The position numbers and the translations under genes were made by a program. From CAYSCW01 sp964429795 (GTDB lineage Bacteria; Acidobacteriota; Aminicenantia; Aminicenantales; Aminicenantaceae), in NCBI GenBank assembly GCA_964429795.1, contig CAYSCW010000001.1:186001-250000 (forward strand): 64,000 nucleotides of DNA. Reading direction: 5' to 3'. Below the pieces are notes generated by a model. The model searched no databases, was not told the DNA's origin, and saw only the letters and a list, made by a program, of their open reading frames with translations. Of the stretch, positions 33,730 through 41,527 are shown in pieces. How positions within the stretch are numbered: position 1 is the first letter of the stretch; each line of letters opens with the position of its first letter.

Positions 33730-35706
33730 TCATGATATGGGGAGGCTTATAATGAATGTGGAGCCTTGAGATTCCTCGCTTTTCGCTTCGATCTTCCCCT
33801 GGTGTTGCTCGATGATCCCATAGCTGACAGCAAGGCCCAAACCTGTTCCCTTATCCTTTGTGGTAAAGAAAGGATCGAATAATTGTCTGATTTTTTCTTT
33901 GGGGATTCCAATCCCTGTATCGGCAACCTCGATTTCGATGTATTTTTTATCTTTAGAGTATCTTGTGACAATAGTAAGCGTTCCCTCTTCGGGCATGGCT
34001 TCTGCTGCATTGATTGCTAGGTTCCAGAAGACTTGTTTGATTTTATTGGCATCGATTTCAATTTGAGGCAAATTCTGGTCCAGATTTTTTATGATTTTTA
34101 TGTTCTGAAAAGCAACTTGGTTTTCCAAGATACTGAGGGTGGAATCTATGAGTTCGTTGATATCGGCAAAGTTTTTCTGTGGTGGATTCTGTCGGGAGAA
34201 TTCCAGAAGTCCTTTAACGATTTCGCTGCATCTGGATGTCTCATCTGCGATGAGACTTAAATTTTCATAGAATGTGTCGTTTTTTTCTGTTTTCTCCAAC
34301 ATAAGATGAGTATTGATGAGGATGGAGGTGAGAGGGTTGTTGATTTCGTGGGCCACTCCAGCGGCCATTTTTCCCAAGGAAGCCATTTTTTCTGAGTGGA
34401 CCAATGAATCCTGCATTTCTTGGAGTTTTTTTGTTCTCTCTTTCACTTTTATTTCCAGAGTTTTACCCCACTGGATGAGTTTTTTGTTAGCCTTGTTCAA
34501 ATCCTCTGTCATTTGATTGAAAGCTTGAGCCAGCTGTCCTATCTCGTCACGAAAGTTTATGTTCACTTTATGGCTCAAGTCTCCCTGAGCTATCTTGGTG
34601 GTAGCCACCACCATACTCTGGAGAGGATGGATTATGGTCGAGGTTATGAAATAGAGAATAACGAGAAGGATGGCAACGCAGATTATAGCTATACCAGTGA
34701 AGGTGAGCATGACGTTATTTCTCAGGTCGATATAAGGCTTTTCGAGCATCCCAACATACAGAATACCGATGATTTCGGCGTCAATACTTCTGATGGGTTC
34801 ATAGGCAGCAATATACCAGTCATGAACCACAAAAGCGCGATGAATCCAGGCCTTTCCCTCTTCTAAAACCGCTTTATTGACTTCTTTTGAGACACGCGTG
34901 CCGATGGCTCTTTGACCTTCAAGACTTTTAACATTAGTGGAGACCCTCAGGTCATTTTGAAAAATTGTGACTGTGCCGATATCTATTCCTTTATACTTCT
35001 CTCCTTTGAAAACAATCTCTTTAACTCTGTCGACGATTTCATAGTTCTGGTTAAGGAGAATACCGCCATAGAGGACACCGATGATATCTCCGGTTTCATC
35101 AATAAGAGGAGCAGCTGCTTTAAGCATCATCCCGTCTTCTTCATGATCTTCCTTTCGAATAGCAGCCTTTGGAGTGGGAATAAATTTGAGATAGGCCCGA
35201 TCAGCAAGATCTTTTCCTTCTTTGAGTAACTCTTCTTTGGGGATGATTTGGGTTGCTTGAACTGTCTCTCCCCTCAATGCGCGATCGATCAAGGGATCTT
35301 GTGATTGATCGTCGCCCTTAATTTCAGGTTGTGTAGTCCGGAGGATGACCCTGCCTTGAGTATCCGTTAGCGTTAATATGTCTAGACGGAAATCTTTTCG
35401 AACCCGGCTGAGATATTTCATAAGAGTTTCTCTGTCATCATGTGTTACAGCGTGTTGTATGGATTCGCGCATGGAATTTAAGAGCACAATGTCTCGGATG
35501 TTATTCAATTTTTCGTTGTATACCATCCAGGCTGAAGCCAAATCATGCCTTACTTTTGCTTGGGCCAGAGAGAAAATTGTATTGTGTTCAAGCCTTGTAC
35601 CAAAAGTTAGGGTAAGTATGCCGCCAAAACAGATGACTCCGAGAAAACTCAATACAAATTTTGCCCTGAGAGGGAGGTTGAGAAATTTATTGAGTAATCT
35701 ACGCAT
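33730..35706 (-). CDS. Sensor histidine kinase with Cache and HAMP domains
   Basis: The 658-residue protein has membrane helix 1 (FVLSFLGVICFGGILTLTF), a ~290-residue periplasmic double-Cache-like sensor (YGGILLNQNYEIVDRVKE, ILYVGMLEKPYIDLR), helix 2 (FTGIAIICVAILLVILYFI), HAMP (IHPLQSMVVATTKIAQGDLS), a coiled coil, HisKA (GKMAAGVAHEINNPLTSI with the phospho-His) and HATPase (NLAINAAEAMPEEG, ADTGIGIPKEKI, GTGLGLAVSYGI). It is a complete kinase. Cache domains usually bind small metabolites such as carboxylates. It heads the three-gene signalling operon. Confidence 0.93.
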   Translation of the reverse strand: MRRLLNKFLNLPLRAKFVLSFLGVICFGGILTLTFGTRLEHNTIFSLAQAKVRHDLASAWMVYNEKLNNIRDIVLLNSMRESIQHAVTHDDRETLMKYLSRVRKDFRLDILTLTDTQGRVILRTTQPEIKGDDQSQDPLIDRALRGETVQATQIIPKEELLKEGKDLADRAYLKFIPTPKAAIRKEDHEEDGMMLKAAAPLIDETGDIIGVLYGGILLNQNYEIVDRVKEIVFKGEKYKGIDIGTVTIFQNDLRVSTNVKSLEGQRAIGTRVSKEVNKAVLEEGKAWIHRAFVVHDWYIAAYEPIRSIDAEIIGILYVGMLEKPYIDLRNNVMLTFTGIAIICVAILLVILYFITSTIIHPLQSMVVATTKIAQGDLSHKVNINFRDEIGQLAQAFNQMTEDLNKANKKLIQWGKTLEIKVKERTKKLQEMQDSLVHSEKMASLGKMAAGVAHEINNPLTSILINTHLMLEKTEKNDTFYENLSLIADETSRCSEIVKGLLEFSRQNPPQKNFADINELIDSTLSILENQVAFQNIKIIKNLDQNLPQIEIDANKIKQVFWNLAINAAEAMPEEGTLTIVTRYSKDKKYIEIEVADTGIGIPKEKIRQLFDPFFTTKDKGTGLGLAVSYGIIEQHQGKIEAKSEESQGSTFIISLPIS

Positions 35707-35773
35707 CTTAATGAGTAAAGGAAATTGTGCCAGATATTATTGGACAAATCAACCAGAAGAGGCTTACTGATAA

Positions 35774-35917
35774 CTCCATTTCCGTGATAGCTAATAAAAG
35801 CGTCGGTTCCTGTCCCCATCCTCGCCAAGACCCTCCCATGCCCCACCATGGGCTTCGGACGTAGAGGAACCGCCGCCTCACGGCCTGACTGTTCTCAAAA
35901 TCATCACGGAAATGGAG
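35774..35917. repeat. Palindromic intergenic element, copy 2
   Basis: This 144 bp element is bounded by perfect 15-bp inverted repeats, CTCCATTTCCGTGAT (35774-35788) and ATCACGGAAATGGAG (35903-35917). Subterminal arms GCGTCGGTTCC and GGAACCGCCGC (one mismatch) and a central hairpin CCCATG-CCCCAC-CATGGG give a nested stem structure. No target-site duplication is evident. It fills most of the 293 bp between the divergent kinase and epimerase genes. Confidence 0.8.
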
Positions 35918-35999
35918 ATGATTACAGGCTTACCTTACGGAGAAATAACTTGAACAAAAGACAATATTTTAATAAGAGATAAAAGGGAGAGATTAAGCC

Positions 36000-37000
36000 G
36001 TGAAGTCTATGGTGACCGGTGCGACTGGTTTTATCGGATCGAATCTGGTCCGATATCTCTGCAACCAGGATTATGATGTGAGAGCCATGGCGCGAGCGAC
36101 TTCCAATATATCTGAGTTGGAGGACCTTCCTGTTGAAATTTGTCATGGTGAAATCAGAGATCCTTCCCTTGTCCAGAAGGCAGTGAAAGGATGCGACTTT
36201 GTCTTTCACCTGGCAAGTTATGCCAAAAATTGGGCCAGAGACTCCAGAATATTCCATGAGGTGAATGTCATCGGGACTGAAAATGTGTTGAATGCATGCA
36301 GAAGAGCTGATGTGAAAAAAGTGGTGATGACTTCTACATCCATGACCTTTGGTCCATCTGATGGAGAGCCGAGAAACGAATCCGGACAGAGAACAGAGGA
36401 TTTCTTCTGTGATTATGAAAGAACAAAGTTTCATGCCGAGCAGATAATAGAGAGATTTGTCAAAGCCGGACTACCAGTCGTTATAGTCCACCCTACACGA
36501 GTTTTTGGCCCGGGATTACTCAGCGAGGCGAATTCTGTGACCCGAATGATACAACTCTATTTAAAGCGAAAATGGCGCTTGATACTGGCGGATGGCAATG
36601 CTGTTGGGAATTACGCCTTTATTGAGGATGTTGTCCATGGCCATTGGCTTGCCCTTCAGAAAGGGCGGCCAGGAGAAAGATATATACTGGGCGGAGAGAG
36701 CCTGACTTATAACCGGTTTTTGAGATATTGGCGGAATTGTCCGATCGCCATTACAGAATGATCCATGTGCCTGCCTGGATGGCATTGGCCTTTTCAAGAA
36801 TAGAAGATTTACTTGCCAATGGGATTGGAATTTATCCGCTCATAACACCCCAGTGGGTGAGGATATTCATTAAAGACTGGGACTTTACTTCCAGAAAGGC
36901 AGAAAAGGAGCTGGGCTATCGGATCACTCCCTTCGGAGAAGCGTTGCAAAAGACGCTGAATTGGATAAATGGAAACAGATACACCCTGAAAACGCAATAG
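36000..37000 (+). pseudogene. NAD(P)-dependent epimerase/dehydratase, single-base frameshift
   Basis: The first 240 codons, from GTG 36000, form an extended short-chain dehydrogenase: VTGATGFIGSNLVRYL (NAD-binding GxxGxxG), DFVFHLASYAKNWARD, the TSTSMTFGPSD segment, YERTKFHAEQ (YxxxK) and VIVHPTRVFGPG. At 36717-36721 the run of five T breaks the frame. One extra T would read RFFEILAELSDRHYRM and continue to a proper C-terminus ending at 37000 (GYRITPFGEALQKTLNW). It is therefore one ~333-residue gene with a homopolymer deletion, either a sequencing error or a recent mutation. It is similar to dihydroflavonol-4-reductase-like and hopanoid-associated epimerases. Confidence 0.85.
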
Positions 37001-37044
37001 GATGAAATATCTTCACTCATCACGGGAATGGGGATGCTATCTCC
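37000..37044 (+). repeat. Partial palindromic element after the epimerase
   Basis: GGATGAAATATCTTCACTC and the element end ATCACGGGAATGGGGATGCT begin at the last base of the epimerase stop codon. The sequence matches 10928-10970 closely. Confidence 0.65.
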
Positions 37045-37122
37045 CGTCATTTCAGAGATTGAACTTCTCCATCAGTTGTGATAAAAGAAGTAATTTCAAA
37101 GGATATTCTGAATCAATAAAGA

Positions 37123-37141
37123 GGGGGATTTTCCCCCGTTT
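37123..37141 (+). terminator. GC hairpin with T-run before the prolyl oligopeptidase gene
   Basis: GGGGG (37123-37127), loop ATTTT with an extra T, CCCCC (37133-37137), then GTTTT. It could end transcripts of the epimerase gene. It lies only ~15 bp before the start codon of the next gene and its T-run merges with the AAAGGAGG ribosome-binding site, so it may act as an attenuator. Confidence 0.45.
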
Positions 37142-37155
37142 TAAAGGAGGAAAAG

Positions 37156-39291
37156 ATGCGAAAAAAGAATTTGGCGCTCATTGTCTTAGCACTCATGCTT
37201 ATCCTTCCTGCTTGCCAGAGGGAAGGAGGAAGAAGTGTTCAAGCTCAGTGGGAATATCCGGAAACCAGGAAGGTCGACCAGATAGACGATTATTTTGGCA
37301 CCAAGGTCGAAGATCCATATCGCTGGCTGGAGAATCTGAACAATCCGGAGGTAAAAAAATGGATAGAGGAACAGAATAAGCTCTCCTTTTCCTATCTGGA
37401 GAATATTCCCTTCAGGGAGAAGATGCGCCAGAGAGTTACCGAGATTTACAACTATCCCAGGTATTCATCTCCCTTCAGGGCAGGAGATTATTACTTTTTC
37501 TACAAAAACGACGGGTTGCAAAATCAGTCTGTGATTTATATGCAGAAAGGGCTGGATGCGGAAGCGGAGGTTTTCGTTGATCCCAACAAGCTGTCAGAGG
37601 ATGGCACGGTGAGGATTGCTCTGGTGGGTTTTTCCAATGACAATCGTTATGTGACCATAGCCAGGTCTGAGGCAGGGTCGGATTGGCAGGAACTCAGGGT
37701 CATGGAGGTCGAAACCAAAAAAGAACTCAGTGACAGAATCCAGTGGGTCAAATTCTCCGGTGCTTCCTGGCATGGCAGTGGATTCTACTACAGCGGATAT
37801 GATAGGCCGGAAGAAGACCAGGAGCTATCGGCCAGAAATAAGTTCCAGAAAATCTATTATCATAAACTGGGAGATACTCAGGCGAAAGATAATCTCATCT
37901 ACGAGGATCGAGAACATCCGCTGCGCTATTTCAATGTGGATGTGACCGAAGGCGAAGAATATATGTTTTTATACATATCCGAAGGAACCCATGGCCTCGA
38001 GCTCTATTACAAAGACCTTTCAGTGAAAGAGAGTGATTTTAAACCTCTGATCCAGGGCTTTGAATACGATAGCTATGTCATCGACAATGTGGGTGACAAA
38101 TTCCTGGTCTACACCAATGCCGAAGCTCCCAATTATAAAGTCGTTCTTATCGATCCCCAAAATCCGGAAAAAGAAAATTGGAAGGCCATCATCCCTGAAA
38201 AGCCAGAAGTGTTGCACAGCGCCGCCAGCGCAGGAAGCCAGCTGTTTTGTCGATACCTGAAGGATGCCCATACGGAGGTCTATCAGCATGATGTGGCGGG
38301 AAAGCTTGTCAGGGAGATTGAATTGCCAGCGCTGGGAACGGCAATGGGTTTTTCGGCAAAGAGAGAGGACAAGATTCTCTTTTATACTTTTACCTCTTTC
38401 ACATTCCCTCCTGTCATCTACAAGTATGATATCGCAAACGGAAAATCGGAGGTTTTTCGTAAGACCGAAATTGATTTCAATCCTGAGGATTATGTGTCCA
38501 AACAGGTCTTTTACCAAAGCAAGGATGGAACCAGAGTTCCCATGTTCATCGTTCACGAGAAAGGATTGGAATTGGACGGCAATAATCCGACTTATCTCTA
38601 TGCATATGGAGGATTCAACATCAGCAGGCTTCCCTCCTTCGATTCCTCCATTATCGTCCTCCTTGAGAATGGGGGTGTGTATGCCATGCCCAATATCCGG
38701 GGAGGCGGAGAATATGGTGAAGAGTGGCATAAAGCAGGGATGCTTCTCAACAAGCAGAATGTCTTCGATGATTTCATCGCCGCTGCCGAGTATTTGATTG
38801 CGGAGAAATACACTTCCAAGGAGAGGCTGGCCATTGCTGGAGCATCCAACGGCGGTTTGCTGGTAGGTGCTTGTATGACCCAGCGGCCGGATCTATACAG
38901 GGTGGCTTTCCCGGCGGTCGGCGTCATGGATATGCTGCGTTACCACAAATTCACAGTGGGCTGGGGATGGAATGTGGAATACGGCTCAAGCGACGATGAA
39001 GTGAACTTCAAGAACCTTTATTCCTATTCTCCGCTTCACAACATTGAAGAAGGAGCCTCTTACCCTGCCACACTGGTGACCAGTGCTGACCACGATGACC
39101 GGGTGGTCCCAGCCCATTCTTATAAGTTTATTGCCACATTGCAGGAGAAGCATAGAGGCGCATATCCTGTTCTTATCAGGATCGAGACCCGGTCTGGTCA
39201 TGGCGCCAGCAACACGACTAAGAGAATCGAGGAGACCGCAGATAAGTGGGCCTTCATGTTCTATAACATGGGAATCGAGGTCGAATATTAA
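37156..39291 (+). CDS. Prolyl oligopeptidase (S9A), secreted lipoprotein
   Basis: The 711-residue enzyme has a lipoprotein signal (LALIVLALMLILPACQR) and the full S9A layout. A seven-bladed propeller spans about residues 90-430, and a catalytic alpha/beta hydrolase domain follows. Motifs are DPYRWLEN near the start, GGGEYGEEWHKAG, GASNGGLLVGACM with the nucleophile Ser, SADHDDRVVP with the Asp, and RSGHGASNT with the His. It cleaves short peptides after Pro, probably in the periplasm. The ribosome-binding site is AAAGGAGG. Length is normal and all catalytic residues are present. Confidence 0.94.
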   Translation: MRKKNLALIVLALMLILPACQREGGRSVQAQWEYPETRKVDQIDDYFGTKVEDPYRWLENLNNPEVKKWIEEQNKLSFSYLENIPFREKMRQRVTEIYNYPRYSSPFRAGDYYFFYKNDGLQNQSVIYMQKGLDAEAEVFVDPNKLSEDGTVRIALVGFSNDNRYVTIARSEAGSDWQELRVMEVETKKELSDRIQWVKFSGASWHGSGFYYSGYDRPEEDQELSARNKFQKIYYHKLGDTQAKDNLIYEDREHPLRYFNVDVTEGEEYMFLYISEGTHGLELYYKDLSVKESDFKPLIQGFEYDSYVIDNVGDKFLVYTNAEAPNYKVVLIDPQNPEKENWKAIIPEKPEVLHSAASAGSQLFCRYLKDAHTEVYQHDVAGKLVREIELPALGTAMGFSAKREDKILFYTFTSFTFPPVIYKYDIANGKSEVFRKTEIDFNPEDYVSKQVFYQSKDGTRVPMFIVHEKGLELDGNNPTYLYAYGGFNISRLPSFDSSIIVLLENGGVYAMPNIRGGGEYGEEWHKAGMLLNKQNVFDDFIAAAEYLIAEKYTSKERLAIAGASNGGLLVGACMTQRPDLYRVAFPAVGVMDMLRYHKFTVGWGWNVEYGSSDDEVNFKNLYSYSPLHNIEEGASYPATLVTSADHDDRVVPAHSYKFIATLQEKHRGAYPVLIRIETRSGHGASNTTKRIEETADKWAFMFYNMGIEVEY

Positions 39292-39375
39292 TCCTAAGTG
39301 ATTTACTTAGTTTGTCACCTTTTTAACACCATAGATAGAGGATGGCATTCGTCCCGAAGCTTCATCTTTAATTGA

Positions 39376-39936
39376 TTAAGTGTTTTTTGGTTCAGCGAGC
39401 TTCGTGCCGCAGTGGGGGCAGATCTTCCAGATTTTTTCCACGGGTTGCCTGCATCCAGGACAGACGGCTTGCAGCCGCGCTCCGCAATGGGGACAGAAAG
39501 CGAAATTCAGCTCCACAGGTTTTTGGCATTCCGGACAAGGCTTTGTGGGCGAAGCACTCTTGGTGGAAGGCAAAGCATCAGATCGAACAATAAGGTAGAT
39601 CAGCAGCCCTATAAGATTGCCGATGAAGACAAGCAGTGCCCATAAAACGCCGTTCATGCCCCGACGTTCTGCATCACGGTAAACCCAGACTATCACAAAT
39701 ATCCAGAGAGCTAGAAGAGCAAGGCTAAGGATAGAGAGGAAGGTAAACCTGATAAAGCCAAAAGGGCCAAAATCAATCCCATCAATATTAGGCAATTTTG
39801 GCGTACAGATTACTTTGAAGAAGCCGGGGAAGATTCCAAAAGGAGCTAAAATCAAGGGAGTCAAACGAAGGGCAAGCATGAGAATAAAGACTACCAGAAG
39901 GATAAGCCCGATTGTTTTTCCTGTTGAAGTTGCCAT
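39376..39936 (-). CDS. Membrane protein with PLDc_N-like helices and double zinc ribbon
   Basis: The 186-residue protein has an N-terminal helix (TIGLILLVVFILMLAL), a central pair of helices (LALLALWIFVIVWVYRD, then GVLWALLVFIGNLIGLLIYL) resembling the phospholipase-D N-terminal membrane segment, and two C-terminal zinc ribbons: CPECQKPVELNFAFCPHCG and CPGCRQPVEKIWKICPHCG. Eight Cys in CxxC pairs would bind two zinc ions in the cytoplasm. Function is unknown; such proteins often act as membrane-linked regulators. Confidence 0.75.
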   Translation of the reverse strand: MATSTGKTIGLILLVVFILMLALRLTPLILAPFGIFPGFFKVICTPKLPNIDGIDFGPFGFIRFTFLSILSLALLALWIFVIVWVYRDAERRGMNGVLWALLVFIGNLIGLLIYLIVRSDALPSTKSASPTKPCPECQKPVELNFAFCPHCGARLQAVCPGCRQPVEKIWKICPHCGTKLAEPKNT

Positions 39937-39994
39937 CTCAAACCTCCTCTTTCATGCCTTTTTATTCTGGCCTGGCATGAAATCGATATGTGAT

Positions 39995-40507
39995 CTATAA
40001 TGCATTGATGCCCTTGTTATGAAGTTCAAAGCCCTGATTTTCCATTCGATATTTCCGGAGAAGAATCGGCGAGAAACAGAGCATCACCGCGTTTTGAATC
40101 ACCAAGACTAAAACTCCGACCAGAGGAAGTGGAAGGGGCTGGTCTGAAGTCAGTCCCATTATTAACGGCAGCGTCAATATCAACGTCAAAACGGTAAGAG
40201 ACACAAGTGCCACCCAGATATAGACGGGTATGGCAGGGGTGTGGATTCGAGCGCTGGTTTTTTCTTCTGGTGATAGAGACTTCCCCATCCGAACATGACA
40301 CAGATGTTGAGTGCGGCTTTCTACCTCGGTAGAAGGGGAAGGTGGAGTTATTTCCTTGAGATATGCACGGATTTTTTCCAAATCCTTTTGGAACTGTTGG
40401 CATCGGGAACATCGTGCTAAATGCTCTTCGATTCGTTTCCTTTGTTCTTCATTGAAATCTTCCTCAGATGAGTCGATGATCAATCGCTCAATATCTTGAC
40501 ATTTCAT
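39995..40507 (-). CDS. Anti-sigma factor with zinc-finger (zf-HC2) domain
   Basis: The 170-residue protein has an N-terminal anti-sigma zinc-binding motif (MKCQDIERLI, IEEHLARCSRCQQFQKDL with HxxxCxxC), then two membrane helices (VALVSLTVLTLILTLPLIM and LVGVLVLVIQNAVMLCF). It follows the ECF sigma gene by 15 bp and should hold that sigma factor inactive at the inner membrane. The C-terminus beyond the second helix is short, so there is little periplasmic sensor. Confidence 0.85.
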   Translation of the reverse strand: MKCQDIERLIIDSSEEDFNEEQRKRIEEHLARCSRCQQFQKDLEKIRAYLKEITPPSPSTEVESRTQHLCHVRMGKSLSPEEKTSARIHTPAIPVYIWVALVSLTVLTLILTLPLIMGLTSDQPLPLPLVGVLVLVIQNAVMLCFSPILLRKYRMENQGFELHNKGINAL

Positions 40508-40522
40508 CTTACTCTCTCCATA

Positions 40523-41113
40523 TCATGAGTTTGATTTTGGCTTATAATCTGCCAAGTCTCCCTGAAGGCGCTTAACTGCCCGGTACATCAATGACTTGAC
40601 CGTACCCAAGGGAATTTTGAGAATCTCACCGATCTCTGACTGCTTGAACCCCTCCATTTCCTTGAGAATAAAGACGAGACGTTGCTGGCGTGGCAATCTC
40701 GACAGCGCTAGGGAAATGGCCCTGCCTATCTCCAGATTACCCAGTTCATTTGTTCTGCTTGACGAGGTTCTTTCCGGATGACTAAAGGAATTCTTGCCTG
40801 CCTGATCCAAGGTCGTAGATTTTTCCCAAAGAAACAATCGTCTTATTCTCTTTTTTTGCAACATGTCCCGGTGCAAGTTGACCGTGATGGTGAAAATCCA
40901 AGTTTTGAAAGTGTGTAAGTCGGCTTTCTTGGGCCAATGTTTCACCACCCGGAGCCAGGTCTCCTGGAAAAGGTCTTCTGCCTCTCCGCTGTCTCTGGTC
41001 AAATAACAGGCGAAACCGTAGACAGAAGATTTGTATTTCTGGTACAGATTATCGAAAAGCAAGGGGTCCAATTGCGTTTCCCTGTCTGCCATCTTGCCGC
41101 AATCGGCACTCAT
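40523..41113 (-). CDS. ECF-family RNA polymerase sigma factor
   Basis: The 196-residue protein has sigma region 2 (LFDNLYQKYKSSVYGFACYL, AEDLFQETWLRVVKHW, TFKTWIFTITVNLHRD) and region 4 (LSRLPRQQRLVFILKEMEGF, SEIGEILKIPLGTVKSLMYR). Start 41113 is preferred because GGAGAAGGTG precedes it and it leaves a normal leader after the candidate ECF promoter at 41149-41172. An ATG at 41131 would add six residues. It is paired with the zf-HC2 anti-sigma gene downstream. Confidence 0.92.
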   Translation of the reverse strand: MSADCGKMADRETQLDPLLFDNLYQKYKSSVYGFACYLTRDSGEAEDLFQETWLRVVKHWPKKADLHTFKTWIFTITVNLHRDMLQKKRIRRLFLWEKSTTLDQAGKNSFSHPERTSSSRTNELGNLEIGRAISLALSRLPRQQRLVFILKEMEGFKQSEIGEILKIPLGTVKSLMYRAVKRLQGDLADYKPKSNS

Positions 41114-41527
41114 CACCTTCTCCAGCACCATCCTGCCTCAATAGACAAGACGTTTGAGACACGAAAAAGTTCTAGTCAGGGTTGTTTTAGTCTAAGTTTA
41201 TAGATTTTCTGTATGATTACACAATACTGTTTGCACATGGATCGGACAGGGCGCATCATCCCTCGTTTAAGGTTAAATAAGAATCCCTCCTCCCCTCCAA
41301 AGGCTTGGCTGAGATGATTGGAGTGGAGTCTATGTCCCTGTCGACGATTTTGCCTTTTAAGTGGCAGTATCTGTGATTCTGGCAATTGAGCTTGCCATTT
41401 TGAGTGTGATATGTTTCTTCCAGGATGTCAAGAAGTGTAAAATTGTCAAGAATTTGTGGGGAGCACCAAAAGGAAATTCCTGTCAATCCAGAATCAGGAC
41501 GTCTTCTGTCTAATACAAAAAAGTTAC
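41114..41527. promoter_or_regulatory. Intergenic region with a candidate ECF-type promoter
   Basis: On the minus strand GAAC (41169-41172), a 16-bp spacer and CGTC (41149-41152) resemble an ECF sigma promoter, placed 36 bp before the sigma start; this would give autoregulation. The rest of the 414 bp shows no gene. Around 41310-41340 the sequence TGGAGTCTATGTCCCTGTCG weakly resembles the region downstream of the palindromic element fragment at 10960. Confidence 0.4.
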
